The position numbers and the translations under genes were made by a program. Source: an uncultured Propionibacteriaceae bacterium (GTDB taxonomy: Bacteria > Actinomycetota > Actinomycetes > Propionibacteriales > Propionibacteriaceae). From it: a DNA stretch of 64,000 nt. The stretch lies in contig CAMDZW010000004.1 in assembly GCA_945911015.1 (NCBI GenBank), positions 111,682 through 175,681 of the forward strand. Direction: 5' to 3'. Below are positions 52,778 to 61,413 of this stretch, in pieces (the stretch's first letter is position 1; each line of letters begins with the position of its first letter). The notes below the pieces were generated by a model, which made no database searches, was not told where the DNA came from, and saw nothing but the letters and a program-made list of their open reading frames with translations.

Positions 52778-54373
52778 TCAGGCCTGTTTGGCCTGGTGCT
52801 TGATGCGGTTGGTGAGCTCGGTGACTTGGTTGAACACGCTGCGGCGTTCACTGAGCATCTGTCGGATCTTCTTGTTGGCGTGCATCACGGTGGTGTGGTC
52901 CCGGCCGCCGAACTGTTGCCCGATCTTCGGCAGGGACAGGTCGGTGAGTTCGCGACACAGATACATCGCGATCTGGCGAGCGGTGGCCAACATGTGCGTT
53001 CGGTTCTGGCTGCACAGGTCGTCGACGGTCACCCCGAAGTAGGCAGCGGTCTGCGACATGATCAGGCCGCTGGTGATCTGGGCCTCGCCACCTTCGGGGA
53101 TGAGGTCCTTGAGGACGAACTCGGCCAGCGCCAGGTCCACCTCGGACCGGTTCAGGCTGGCGTAGGCGGCGACGCGGATCAGGGCGCCCTCGAGCTCGCG
53201 GATGTTGGTCTGGATCCGTGACGCGATGAATTCCAGCACATCGGTCGGTGCGGTGAGCCGCTCCAGTGAAGCCTTCTTGCGCAGGATGGCGATCCTGGTC
53301 TCCAGGTCGGGCGGCTGCACATCGGTGATCAGACCCCACTCGAATCGGCTCCGCAGTCGCGGCTCGAGTGCCTCAAGCAACCGGGGAGGTCGATCGGAGG
53401 TCATCACGATCTGCTTCTGCGCATTGTGCAGGGTGTTGAAGGTGTGGAAGAACTCCTCCTGGGTCTGGATCTTCGACTCCAGGAACTGGATGTCGTCGAT
53501 CAGCAGGACGTCGACATCGCGGTAGTGCTTGCGGAAGGCCGCGGTCTTGTTCTCCGAAATGGCGTTGATGAAGTCGTTGGTGAGTTCCTCGGTCGAGACG
53601 TACCGCACCACGACCCGGTCGTAGTAGCTGCGGACATAGTGACCGAGCGCATGCAGCAGGTGAGTCTTGCCCAGACCGGAGTCCCCGTAGATGAGCAACG
53701 GGTTGTACGAGCGCCCGGGCGCCTCGGCGACGGCGACGGCGGCCGCATGGGCGAAGCGGTTGGATGGGGCGGTGACGAAGTTCTCGAAGGAGTACCGCGG
53801 GTTCAGCCGATCCTGTCGCCCCGAGGTCATCCCGCCGCCGACGAAGCCCGTGCTGCCGTTGGCCACCGGCGGGACGGTGTTGCGGACCGGAGTCAGCGGA
53901 GTGCCGTGGGACAGCGGAGGACCGAGGTGGCCGACATCGCCGAGGTCGCGGGGCTCGCGGAGGCCGCGGGCTTCGCTGCCGAAGTTGAACGATTCCTCCT
54001 CAGCCATGATCGAGGGGGCAGCGTCATTGCGCACCAGCCCGTCGGCTGTGGCCGGTGACACGGCAGAACCGGAGGAGAGCGCGTCTTCGGAGGCATCGAA
54101 CTCGAGATCGGCATCGATGGTGACGGCCAGGTGGACCTTGCGGGAGAAGTGTTCGGTCAGATGTGCTTCGACGTCGGCCCGCATCCGGGTCTCGAGGCGT
54201 TCTCGGGTGAACTCGTTGGGAACGGCCACCAGGATCGTGGAGTTGTGCAGCGAAAGCGGCCGTGCGTCGCGGACCCAGGCTCGGCGCGAGCTCGGTGTCT
54301 GCTGCAACACGTGGGACCAAGCGGCCCGGAGCTCGTCATCGGGCTCCCCAGTCTCGGTCAACACATGCTCCAT
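52778..54373 (-). CDS. dnaA: Chromosomal replication initiator DnaA
   Basis: A 531-residue initiator. Domain I (W-S-H-V-L-Q-Q, near residue 20), a long acidic/Pro-Gly domain II (about 100-185), the AAA+ domain III with Walker A G-D-S-G-L-G-K-T-H-L-L and Walker B L-L-I-D-D-I-Q-F-L, and domain IV with R-Q-I-A-M-Y-L-C-R-E-L and G-G-R-D-H-T-T-V-M-H-A that binds DnaA boxes. I chose ATG 54373 (M-E-H-V-L-T-E); the frame stays open to 54511 but that part overlaps DnaA boxes and looks non-coding. Transcribed towards oriC and dnaN. Confidence 0.97.
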   Translation of the reverse strand: MEHVLTETGEPDDELRAAWSHVLQQTPSSRRAWVRDARPLSLHNSTILVAVPNEFTRERLETRMRADVEAHLTEHFSRKVHLAVTIDADLEFDASEDALSSGSAVSPATADGLVRNDAAPSIMAEEESFNFGSEARGLREPRDLGDVGHLGPPLSHGTPLTPVRNTVPPVANGSTGFVGGGMTSGRQDRLNPRYSFENFVTAPSNRFAHAAAVAVAEAPGRSYNPLLIYGDSGLGKTHLLHALGHYVRSYYDRVVVRYVSTEELTNDFINAISENKTAAFRKHYRDVDVLLIDDIQFLESKIQTQEEFFHTFNTLHNAQKQIVMTSDRPPRLLEALEPRLRSRFEWGLITDVQPPDLETRIAILRKKASLERLTAPTDVLEFIASRIQTNIRELEGALIRVAAYASLNRSEVDLALAEFVLKDLIPEGGEAQITSGLIMSQTAAYFGVTVDDLCSQNRTHMLATARQIAMYLCRELTDLSLPKIGQQFGGRDHTTVMHANKKIRQMLSERRSVFNQVTELTNRIKHQAKQA

Positions 54374-54401
54374 TCGGTCAATCGCGGCTCGGACAGCATA
54401 G

Positions 54402-54434
54402 TTGTCCACAGGACAATCCACAGAGTGTGGACAT
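54402..54434. promoter_or_regulatory. DnaA boxes upstream of dnaA
   Basis: An exact TTGTCCACA (54402-54410) is followed by CAATCCACA (54414-54422) and, inverted, TGTGGACAT (54426-54434), within the 405-base gap between dnaA and rpmH. The gap holds no gene. The boxes probably serve dnaA autoregulation or a second origin cluster. Confidence 0.7.
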
Positions 54435-54640
54435 TCCAGTGGCCCATCAGGTACGACGGGCCGTACGGACTGTGGCAACCATCCTGTGGATGGCCGGGGA
54501 CCTCTGTGCACAGCCAGCGTCGATGACTGACGTTACTGTTGGGTCACGACGAGCGCAACCCGTACCGCAGATGAATTGGACTGGTCCCGGCGTGTCGAGT
54601 GGACATCTCTGCCGATGTGTCCCGATGAGTGGTTGACGGT

Positions 54641-54669
54641 TTGACCAGAACGGCTCGGCTGACTACCGT
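54641..54669 (+). promoter_or_regulatory. Probable rpmH promoter
   Basis: TTGACC (54641-54646) and TACCGT (54664-54669), 17 bases apart, lie 110 bases before rpmH. The -35 is near consensus and the -10 is moderate. Confidence 0.5.
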
Positions 54670-54778
54670 TGTGCAGTCGCTGTACCTACTCAGCGCCATT
54701 TCTCTGCGCCTTGGTGCCCGTTGGACTTGTTTTGGTTGGGCTTTGAGGCGTCCATGCACGTCAACGGGAGATTTCACA

Positions 54779-54916
54779 GTGAGCAAGCGCACCTTCCAGC
54801 CCAGCAACCGTCGCCGCAGCCGTACCCACGGTTTTCGTCTGCGGATGCGGACCCGTGCTGGCCGCGCCATCCTGGCTGCGCGCCGCCGCAAGGGCCGCGC
54901 CGTCGTGTCGGCCTGA
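54779..54916 (+). CDS. rpmH: 50S ribosomal protein L34
   Basis: A 45-residue basic protein ([12 protein letters not shown], then T-H-G-F-R-L-R-M, ending G-R-A-V-V-S-A). This is full length for L34. The start is GTG 54779 with GGGAG eight bases upstream. First gene of the rightward rpmH-rnpA-yidD-yidC-jag-rsmG cluster. Confidence 0.98.
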   Translation: MSKRTFQPSNRRRSRTHGFRLRMRTRAGRAILAARRRKGRAVVSA

Positions 54917-54941
54917 GTCCCATCCACCGACCCGACCCGTC

Positions 54942-55316
54942 GTGCTCAGCGCCCCCCACCGGTTGCGCCGCTCCGCGGACTTCACCCACGTCGTACGGCG
55001 TGGGGTCCGTGCCGGGCGCCCCAGTGTGGTGGTGCATGCCTGTATCCGTCCCCACGACAGTGGTGAGGACCAGGTGGCATCGACCCGGGTCGGTTTTGTG
55101 GTTTCCAAGGCGATTGGCAATGCCGTGGCCCGCAACCGCGTGAAGCGGAGGCTGCGAGCCCTCGTACGGGCCCGGCTCGTACGCGATGACCTCGACGTTG
55201 TTGACTCCCGGGTCGACTGGGTCGTACGTGCACTGCCACCCGCTGCGCACAGCGACGAACTGGCCGCTGACCTGGACTCGGCCTGGCGCCGCGTTGAGAA
55301 GCGGTTGGCCGCATGA
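54942..55316 (+). CDS. rnpA: Ribonuclease P protein component
   Basis: A 124-residue basic protein that supports the RNase P RNA in tRNA 5' processing. The RNR motif is seen as G-N-A-V-A-R-N-R-V-K-R-R-L-R. The start is GTG 54942 (L-S-A-P-H-R-L-R), 25 bases after rpmH; the frame is open further upstream through rpmH, which is not real coding. The stop overlaps yidD by four bases. Confidence 0.96.
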   Translation: MLSAPHRLRRSADFTHVVRRGVRAGRPSVVVHACIRPHDSGEDQVASTRVGFVVSKAIGNAVARNRVKRRLRALVRARLVRDDLDVVDSRVDWVVRALPPAAHSDELAADLDSAWRRVEKRLAA

Positions 55317-55579
55317 AGACCATCCTGATCGGCCTGTTGAAGGCCTATCGACTGTTGATCAGCCCGCTGTACGGCGACGTGTGCAAGTACTGGCCGACCT
55401 GTTCGGCCTATGCCCTGGGCGCGGTGGAGCACCATGGTGCCGTACGGGGGAGCTGGTTGGCCCTGCGTCGCCTCGGTCGTTGCCACCCCTGGGCCAAGGG
55501 CGGATGGGACCCGGTGCCCGGTACTGCTGAACATGAGGCCTCGTTGGCCGCGGAGCGGCACTCCCATGCCGCCCACTGA
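55313..55579 (+). CDS. yidD: Membrane protein insertion efficiency factor YidD
   Basis: An 88-residue member of the YidD/UPF0161 family, with Y-R-L-L-I-S-P-L-Y, the conserved C-K-Y-W-P-T-C-S-A-Y-A and H-P-W-A-K-G-G-W-D-P-V-P. It assists YidC-mediated insertion. ATG at 55313 overlaps the rnpA stop (ATGA). The C-terminal 15 residues are variable. Confidence 0.96.
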   Translation: MKTILIGLLKAYRLLISPLYGDVCKYWPTCSAYALGAVEHHGAVRGSWLALRRLGRCHPWAKGGWDPVPGTAEHEASLAAERHSHAAH

Positions 55580-55603
55580 CAAGAATCTGAGACGGACGTG
55601 ACC

Positions 55604-56683
55604 ATGACGATGCTTGCCCTCCTTCCCCTGGACCTCGGGATCGTGCCGATGTCTGTGTGGGACAGCATCAGCGGCTTCTTTGCCACCATCATGTGGCCCA
55701 TCTACTGGGCAGTGTCGGGCCTGTTGGTCCTGTTCCACCACCTGTGGTCGCCGGTGCTGGGCGAGAATGGTGGCTGGACCTGGGTGCTGTCGATCGTGTC
55801 CCTGACGGTGGTGATCCGCGCTGCGTTGATCCCGCTGTTTGTCAGACAGATTCAGTCCTCGCGCAACATGCAGGCGCTGCAGCCCAAGGTGCGCGAACTG
55901 CAGAAGAAGTACGGCCACGACCGTGAGGCGCTCGGTCGCGAGACCATGAAGCTCTACCGGGACAACAACGCCAACCCGATGGCGTCCTGTCTGCCGTTGC
56001 TGTTGCAGATGCCGATCTTCATCACCCTGTTCCAGGTGATCAACAACGCCGCGACCGGTCGCGCCACCGGAAAGTTCCTCGAGGACCGACCCGAGCTGGT
56101 CGACTCACTGCGCGAATCCGTCCTGTTCCCCAGCAGCTTCTTCGAGGTCCGGGTCTCGGACAAGTTCCTCCCGTTCACCGGTTTCACCGGCCTGACGATC
56201 ATCACCGTGGTGATGATCGTCGCGATGTCGGCGACCATGTTCTACACCCAGCTGCAGCTGACCCGAAAGAACATGCCGCCCTCGGCGCTCGAGGGCCCGA
56301 TGGCGCAGCAGCAGAAGATGATGCTCTACCTGTTCCCGGTGATTTTCGCCGTGGGCGGTGTGAACTTCCCGATCGGTGTGCTGGTCTACTGGCTGACGTC
56401 GAACCTGTGGACCACGGGACAGCAATTCGTGATCATCAAGACCAACCCCACCCCGGGCACTCCGGCCTATGCCGAGTGGGAGGCACGCCAGCTGCTCAAG
56501 GGTCGCGACCCGAATGCGCCCCGGGGCAAGCAGCGGGCCACCGCGAACTCCCGGGCAGTGGCCGGCGCCGATGACGTGGCCGGTGTGACCGTCGATGAGG
56601 CCACCCCAGGTGTGCAACGACAGCAGGCCCGACAGCAACCTCAGCGGCAGAGCCGCGCCCAGCGCAACAAGAAGAAGCGCTGA
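55604..56683 (+). CDS. yidC: Membrane protein insertase YidC/Oxa1
   Basis: A 359-residue insertase. N-terminal hydrophobic segment, then the conserved core with [11 protein letters not shown] (containing the hydrophilic-groove Arg), [12 protein letters not shown] and L-Y-W-L-T-S-N-L-W. The C-terminus is basic and Gln-rich. ATG 55604 is preceded by GACGGA; GTG 55598 is an alternative. Inserts proteins with or without the Sec translocon. Confidence 0.97.
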   Translation: MTMLALLPLDLGIVPMSVWDSISGFFATIMWPIYWAVSGLLVLFHHLWSPVLGENGGWTWVLSIVSLTVVIRAALIPLFVRQIQSSRNMQALQPKVRELQKKYGHDREALGRETMKLYRDNNANPMASCLPLLLQMPIFITLFQVINNAATGRATGKFLEDRPELVDSLRESVLFPSSFFEVRVSDKFLPFTGFTGLTIITVVMIVAMSATMFYTQLQLTRKNMPPSALEGPMAQQQKMMLYLFPVIFAVGGVNFPIGVLVYWLTSNLWTTGQQFVIIKTNPTPGTPAYAEWEARQLLKGRDPNAPRGKQRATANSRAVAGADDVAGVTVDEATPGVQRQQARQQPQRQSRAQRNKKKR

Positions 56684-56751
56684 CCCATGGATTTCCGGCG
56701 ACCCGGCCGGCTCACCCGGGATCTGATCCCCCATCTTCCACAGGAGAGACT

Positions 56752-57408
56752 GTGACCGAGACCACATCGAACGAGACCGCAGCGACCGAGGTGCCAGAGA
56801 CCGAGGTGCCAGAGACCGAGGTGCCAGAGACCGAGGTGCCAGCATCTGAGGCCCCTCAGGCGACTGACCCTGGTGTGCCCGACGTTGGTGTGCAGGCCGC
56901 CGGAGCGCCGGAGGCCGGGGCAGCCGATAGCGCCAGCGAGACCGCCGAGGTGACCAGCCCGCTCGAGAACGAGGCCGAGATTGCCGCTGACTTCCTGGAG
57001 GAGCTGCTGGACATCGCCGACCTGGATGGCGACATCGATACCTTCATCGAAAACGATCGGGCACAGGTCTCGATCGTCACCGACTCACAGATCCTGGTGG
57101 GCAAGGACGGGGAGGTCCTTGAGGCGCTGCAGGAACTGGTGCGGTTGGCCGTCATGGCCGAGACCGATGGTCGGACCCGACTGATGCTTGATGTGGCTGG
57201 CTTCCGGGAGAAGCGGCGCACCGCTCTGCGTGCACTCGCGGCAGACGCGATCCAGGAGGCGAAGGACTCGGGAGAGGCGGTGCGACTGGCTCCGATGAAC
57301 CCGTTCGAGCGCAAGATCGTCCACGACGCCGTCACCGAGGCTGGACTGACCAGCGAGTCGGAGGGCACCGAGCCCAACCGTCGCGTCGTGGTCCTTCCGG
57401 CGAAGTGA
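56752..57408 (+). CDS. jag: Jag/KhpB-like RNA-binding protein (KH-R3H)
   Basis: A 218-residue protein with a 75-residue acidic, repeat-containing N-terminus instead of the Jag-N domain. A KH domain ([14 protein letters not shown], about 118-140) is followed by an R3H domain (R-K-I-V-H-D-A-V, ending N-R-R-V-V-V). It binds RNA, typically with KhpA. Start GTG 56752; the stop overlaps rsmG (GTGA). Located between yidC and rsmG as usual. Confidence 0.95.
   Translation: MTETTSNETAATEVPETEVPETEVPETEVPASEAPQATDPGVPDVGVQAAGAPEAGAADSASETAEVTSPLENEAEIAADFLEELLDIADLDGDIDTFIENDRAQVSIVTDSQILVGKDGEVLEALQELVRLAVMAETDGRTRLMLDVAGFREKRRTALRALAADAIQEAKDSGEAVRLAPMNPFERKIVHDAVTEAGLTSESEGTEPNRRVVVLPAK
56785..56842 (+). 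repeat. Tandem 15-bp repeat in jag, nearly four copies
   Basis: The unit ACCGAGGTGCCAGAG is repeated three times exactly and once in part; it encodes T-E-V-P-E. The repeat number may vary between strains. Confidence 0.85.
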
Positions 57409-58052
57409 TTGACTCAGCAGCAACCGAAGCAGCGGCGCGCCTGGCGGGTGCGTCGCTGTTTGGTCCTCGCCAGGAGTTGGCCGACAGCTATGCCGCCCTG
57501 TTGGCCACCGACGGCCTGACTCGTGGCCTCCTTGGTCCGCGTGAGTCAGACCGCCTGTGGAGTCGTCATCTGATCAACTCGGCGGCTCTGTCGACGGTGA
57601 TGGGTGAAGGTCTGTCCGTGGCCGATGTTGGCAGTGGTGCCGGTCTTCCCGGGATCCCGGTGGCCTTGGCGCGACCAGACCTGTCGGTCACGTTGATCGA
57701 GCCGTTGCTGCGTCGCTCGATCTTCCTGAACGAAGCTGTCTCGACACTGGGACTGTCGGACCAGGTGACCGTGGTGCGGAGTCGAGCCGAAGATCTCAAG
57801 GGGCCGGACCACCGGTACGACGTGGTGACGTCACGTGCCGTGGCGCCACTGGATCGTCTGGTCAAGTGGTGTCTGCCGTTGATGGCGTCCGGTGGAGAGA
57901 TTGTGGCGATCAAGGGCAGCTCGGTGGAGTCCGAGATTGCCGAACACCAGAAGATGATCGATCGGTCGAGGTTGGCTGCCTCGGTGCAGTTCCTGGCTGC
58001 GGGCCCAGATGTCGAGCCGACGATCGTGGTCCGTCTACGGGCACTGGGCTGA
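57405..58052 (+). CDS. rsmG: 16S rRNA (guanine-527-N7)-methyltransferase RsmG
   Basis: A 215-residue class I SAM methyltransferase. Motif I is D-V-G-S-G-A-G-L-P-G-I-P; L-I-E-P-L-L-R-R and V-T-S-R-A-V-A-P-L follow. GTG start 57405 overlaps the jag stop. Normal length. It ends about 170 bases upstream of parA. Confidence 0.96.
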   Translation: MIDSAATEAAARLAGASLFGPRQELADSYAALLATDGLTRGLLGPRESDRLWSRHLINSAALSTVMGEGLSVADVGSGAGLPGIPVALARPDLSVTLIEPLLRRSIFLNEAVSTLGLSDQVTVVRSRAEDLKGPDHRYDVVTSRAVAPLDRLVKWCLPLMASGGEIVAIKGSSVESEIAEHQKMIDRSRLAASVQFLAAGPDVEPTIVVRLRALG

Positions 58053-58179
58053 GGGTCGGCCGGGTCCGGTAGGTTGGTCCGGTCACACAGTCATCGAGGT
58101 GAGGGTGTCGCGTGGACGGATCGCTTCCGTTGGGTTGGCCGGGCCCCCGTAGGTTTGCGCCCGATCTCGGCTGGCCGCA

Positions 58180-58195
58180 TGTTTCACGTGGAACG
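58180..58195. promoter_or_regulatory. parS-like site with one mismatch
   Basis: TGTTTCACGTGGAACG differs from GTTTCACGTGAAAC by a single base. Centromere-like ParB target just upstream of the parA start. Confidence 0.75.
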
Positions 58196-58225
58196 GTGGA
58201 CCCGGGAGAGGAAGATGGGGGCGGT

Positions 58226-59137
58226 ATGGGCAAGACGAAGAAGGACAAGGTGAAGCGCGAACCGACTCCGGCGAGAGCAGACCTCTCCCCCACAGATGTT
58301 TCACGTGAAACCGAAGACGAACTTCTTCTCCCCAGCCCCACCGACGGGACTCGGGTCATCGTCGTCGCCAACCAGAAGGGTGGTGTCGGCAAGACCACGA
58401 CCGCGGTCAATCTCGCCGTCGGACTGGCCCAGGGTGGCCTCAACGTCCTGGTCATCGATCTGGACCCACAGGGCAACGCCTCGACAGCATTAGGGGTTGA
58501 GCACCATGACGAGATCCCCGGCACCTACGAGGTCGTCCTTGATGGGACGCCGATTTCGCAGGTCATGGTCCCCTCCCCCGAAGCTGACTCGCTGACCGTC
58601 CTTCCAGCAACGGTCAATCTGGCTGGTGCCGAGGTCCAGTTGGTGTCGAGGGTGGCGCGGGAGTCACGGCTGAAGAAGGCGATCGGCAAATTCCTTGCTG
58701 AGGCCGGCGATGCTGGATCTCCGATCGACTACGTGATCCTTGACTGCCCGCCATCCCTGGGGCTACTCACCGTCAACGCCCTGGTCGCCGCCGACGAAAT
58801 CCTCATCCCGATCCAGTGTGAGTACTACGCGCTCGAGGGCGTCTCCCAGCTGATGAACACCATCAATCTGGTCAAGGGTGAGCTCAACGACGACCTCGAG
58901 GTCGGCACTGTGCTGTTGACCATGTTCGACGCCAGGACCCGTCTGGCTGCCCAGGTCGCCGATGAGGTGCGGCGCCACTTCCCTGAGCAGACCTTGCGTG
59001 CGGTCATCCCGCGGTCGGTGCGGATCAGCGAAGCCCCCAGCTATGGTCAGACCGTTCTGACCTATGAGCCCGATTCTGTCGGTGCCCAGTGTTACGTCGA
59101 TGCCGCCAGCGAGATTGCCCAGCGAGGAGTGAAGTGA
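58226..59137 (+). CDS. parA: Chromosome partitioning ATPase ParA (Soj)
   Basis: A 303-residue deviant-Walker ATPase. Walker A is N-Q-K-G-G-V-G-K-T-T-T; D-L-D-P-Q-G-N-A and D-C-P-P-S-L-G-L follow. It drives segregation of ParB-parS complexes. ATG 58226 is favoured because the codons between GTG 58112 and this ATG use many A/T third positions, unlike the gene body, and contain a parS-like site. A parS also lies within the first 30 codons. Overlaps parB by four bases. Confidence 0.95.
   Translation: MGKTKKDKVKREPTPARADLSPTDVSRETEDELLLPSPTDGTRVIVVANQKGGVGKTTTAVNLAVGLAQGGLNVLVIDLDPQGNASTALGVEHHDEIPGTYEVVLDGTPISQVMVPSPEADSLTVLPATVNLAGAEVQLVSRVARESRLKKAIGKFLAEAGDAGSPIDYVILDCPPSLGLLTVNALVAADEILIPIQCEYYALEGVSQLMNTINLVKGELNDDLEVGTVLLTMFDARTRLAAQVADEVRRHFPEQTLRAVIPRSVRISEAPSYGQTVLTYEPDSVGAQCYVDAASEIAQRGVK
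58298..58311. promoter_or_regulatory. parS site inside the 5' end of parA
   Basis: GTTTCACGTGAAAC, exact 14-base palindrome, coding for D-V-S-R-E-T in ParA. Confidence 0.92.
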
Positions 59138-60093
59138 CAACCCGTCGTACCCCTACCAACCGACCGTCCGGACTTGGACGTGGCCTCGGAGAGCTCTTTG
59201 CCCGCACGGACGGGGAGCCTCGTCCCGCAGTGCCGCGGGAGGGCAGTCACATTGTCGATGTGGCCACCAGGGAGTCGGTGTATCCGATGCCTGAGGGTTC
59301 GCGACTGTTGGAGCTACCGCCATCGGCCATCACGCCGAACCCCAAACAGCCCAGGACCGTCTTTGATGAGGACCTACTGGCCGAGCTGGTCGAATCGGTA
59401 CGCGAGATTGGGATCCTCCAACCGGTGGTGGTGCGTCCGCTGGGTGACGACCGCTATGAACTGGTCATGGGTGAGCGTCGTTGGCGGGCAGCTCAGGCCG
59501 CTGGGCTCGAGGCGATGCCGGCCATAGTCCGGGAAACTGAGGAACATGACCTGCTGCGAGATGCCCTCCTGGAGAATCTGCACCGGGCCCAGTTGAACCC
59601 GCTCGAGGAGGCTGCGGCCTATCAACAGATGCTGGACGACTTCGACTGCACACAGGAAGAACTGTCGCGCCGGGTCAAGCGGTCGCGGCCACAGATCTCG
59701 AACACTCTGCGGTTGTTGAGGCTGCCACCGACGGTGCAGCGGCGCGTGGCGGCCGGAGTGCTGAGCGCCGGGCATGCACGTGCTCTGCTGGGCATCAATG
59801 AGGCTCCGGCGCAGGAGCGTATGGCGCAACGCATCGTTGCCGAGGGTTTGTCGGTTCGTGCGGTCGAAGAGCTGGTCGCCCTCGGAGAGTTGGGTGAAGA
59901 AGATGCTGGACCGAAGGTGCGTGCGCGGAAGGAGGTCCCCGAGCGAGCCACTGAAGTGGCAGCAAGCCTGTCCGAGCACTTCGAGACCCGAGTGAAGGTG
60001 GATCTCGGCAAGCGGGGCGGGAAAGTGACCATTCAGTTCGCCTCTGAGGACGATCTCGATCGCATCTTGGCGATCATGAACGTCGAAGAGTGA
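59134..60093 (+). CDS. parB: Chromosome partitioning CTPase/DNA-binding protein ParB (Spo0J)
   Basis: A 319-residue protein. N-terminal R-P-S-G-L-G-R-G-L, then the CTP-binding domain with N-P-x-Q-P-R-x-x-F-D and G-E-R-R-W-R-A-A-Q-A-A-G, the HTH (Q-E-E-L-S-R-R-V-K-R-S-R-P-Q-I-S-N-T-L-R) and a C-terminal dimer region. It binds the parS sites seen here. GTG 59134 overlaps the parA stop (GTGA). Confidence 0.97.
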   Translation: MTTRRTPTNRPSGLGRGLGELFARTDGEPRPAVPREGSHIVDVATRESVYPMPEGSRLLELPPSAITPNPKQPRTVFDEDLLAELVESVREIGILQPVVVRPLGDDRYELVMGERRWRAAQAAGLEAMPAIVRETEEHDLLRDALLENLHRAQLNPLEEAAAYQQMLDDFDCTQEELSRRVKRSRPQISNTLRLLRLPPTVQRRVAAGVLSAGHARALLGINEAPAQERMAQRIVAEGLSVRAVEELVALGELGEEDAGPKVRARKEVPERATEVAASLSEHFETRVKVDLGKRGGKVTIQFASEDDLDRILAIMNVEE

Positions 60094-60094
60094 C

Positions 60095-60108
60095 GTTTCA
60101 CGTGAAAC
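60095..60108. promoter_or_regulatory. parS site just after parB
   Basis: GTTTCACGTGAAAC, exact palindrome, two bases downstream of the parB stop. Confidence 0.93.
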
Positions 60109-60129
60109 GGACTGCGGGCCACCGTCACC

Positions 60130-60143
60130 GTTTCACGTGAAAC
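60130..60143. promoter_or_regulatory. Second parS site after parB
   Basis: A further exact GTTTCACGTGAAAC, 35 bases from the previous site, before the convergent DUF3817 gene. Confidence 0.93.
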
Positions 60144-60148
60144 GACCG

Positions 60149-60565
60149 TCAGCTGGCCTCATTGAGCTCGTCCTCGGTCACGATCGTGGCCTCGGACATC
60201 TTGGTCTTCACATCCTTGGAGGCGGATCGCTCTGCCACGAAGGACAAGAAGGGGACCGTCCCGGCCAACATGATCAGGATCAGGCGTCCCCAACCCCAGC
60301 GGACTCGGCGACCGAGGTCGAAGGCCGTGATCAGCAGGATGAGATAGAGCCAGCCATGGGGCACACCGGTCCAGGTCACGACCGTGCCGTTGTCCCAGAT
60401 GTACTTGAGGGGCATGCCGATGACCACGAGCACGACCAACAAGGTGCCCACCAGGTAGGCCATGAAGCGGTAGCGTTTGAGAGCTCCGCCGACAGATTTC
60501 AGCTCATCTGCGGTCCATACGAACCGTTCGCGGCTGCTCAGGCGTGGCTGTTCGGGGTCACTCAC
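60149..60565 (-). CDS. DUF3817 membrane protein
   Basis: A 138-residue protein with three hydrophobic segments and L-K-R-Y-R-F-M-A-Y-L-V-G-T-L-L, H-G-W-L-Y and V-P-F-L-S-F-V-A-E motifs that define DUF3817 in actinobacteria. The start is GTG 60565, overlapping the SURF1 stop (60562), so both are cotranscribed. Function unknown. Confidence 0.88.
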   Translation of the reverse strand: MSDPEQPRLSSRERFVWTADELKSVGGALKRYRFMAYLVGTLLVVLVVIGMPLKYIWDNGTVVTWTGVPHGWLYLILLITAFDLGRRVRWGWGRLILIMLAGTVPFLSFVAERSASKDVKTKMSEATIVTEDELNEAS

Positions 60566-61338
60566 GGGTGGCTCACTTTCTCTTCAGATCCCTCGGTCGC
60601 ACCCTCGAGCCGGATGGACTCGAGCTGGGCCTCGCGGCCGAAGTCACGGGCCATCTTCAGACCAAGGCCCACGGCAAAGGCAGCAAAGACCCACCACTGG
60701 ATGGCATAGGCGCCGTTGCGGAGTGCACCGCCCTCGCGGGGCAGTTCAGGGGCCTCGAAGGCGAGCCCTGGCGTGGTGTCATCCGCTGTCAACGTGACGA
60801 ATCCGGCCACCAGAGGCCATGGCCATTGCTGGGCGAGGACGGACAGCCGAACGCTGGAAAGCTGTCCTGGCTCGACCGGAGTCTCATCGGTGGCCTCGGA
60901 GGGCATCAGAATGCCCTCCTGGGTGACCGTCCCCGACGGCGGGGCTGGGACGTCCCCGGGATCTCCGCTGTGAACACCGCGGACGACCGCGACGGCATCA
61001 CCCCGGCTGTCGATGAAGGCGGTGACCACCCGGAAAGTGCCCGGACGGGCCACATCTGGCACCAGAACCTGTCTTGATACATCATAATTGCCGGTGATCC
61101 GTACGGTGCGGCCGTAGTACTCGCCCGCCTCAGCGCCGGCAGGAGCGACATCGGCCAACCCGACGGCTGGCTCGGCCAGGCGAGCAGCCGAGGCCTGGTC
61201 GCCGGACTCCTGATAGACCTCGAGTTGCCACCAACCCAGCATCACCATGGCCGCGGCGAGGACCAGACCGAGAAGGATGACGGCAGCCTGCTTGACTCTC
61301 ACACCGCCGGGGATGTCCGAAACCGTCGTCCGCGCCAC
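60562..61338 (-). CDS. SURF1-family cytochrome oxidase assembly protein
   Basis: A 258-residue protein with an N-terminal helix (A-V-I-L-L-G-L-V-L-A) and a C-terminal helix (Y-A-I-Q-W-W-V-F-A-A-F) around an outside domain with G-W-W-Q-L, R-I-T-G-N-Y-D and V-V-R-G-V; the N-Y-A-I-Q-W pattern is typical of SURF1. It supports cytochrome c oxidase biogenesis. GTG 61338 is likely; the frame continues to 61365. Confidence 0.9.
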   Translation of the reverse strand: MARTTVSDIPGGVRVKQAAVILLGLVLAAAMVMLGWWQLEVYQESGDQASAARLAEPAVGLADVAPAGAEAGEYYGRTVRITGNYDVSRQVLVPDVARPGTFRVVTAFIDSRGDAVAVVRGVHSGDPGDVPAPPSGTVTQEGILMPSEATDETPVEPGQLSSVRLSVLAQQWPWPLVAGFVTLTADDTTPGLAFEAPELPREGGALRNGAYAIQWWVFAAFAVGLGLKMARDFGREAQLESIRLEGATEGSEEKVSHP

Positions 61339-61413
61339 GCACCAACTCTGCCCGATCCCATGCACGGTCCCAAATCGCTGTAGCGAGGGTCACCTCGAAT
61401 AGGATCAGCGCTG

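Noticed and set aside
58112..58225. Longer ParA starting at GTG 58112
   Set aside because: The region has many A/T third positions and a parS-like site, so it is more likely leader than coding.
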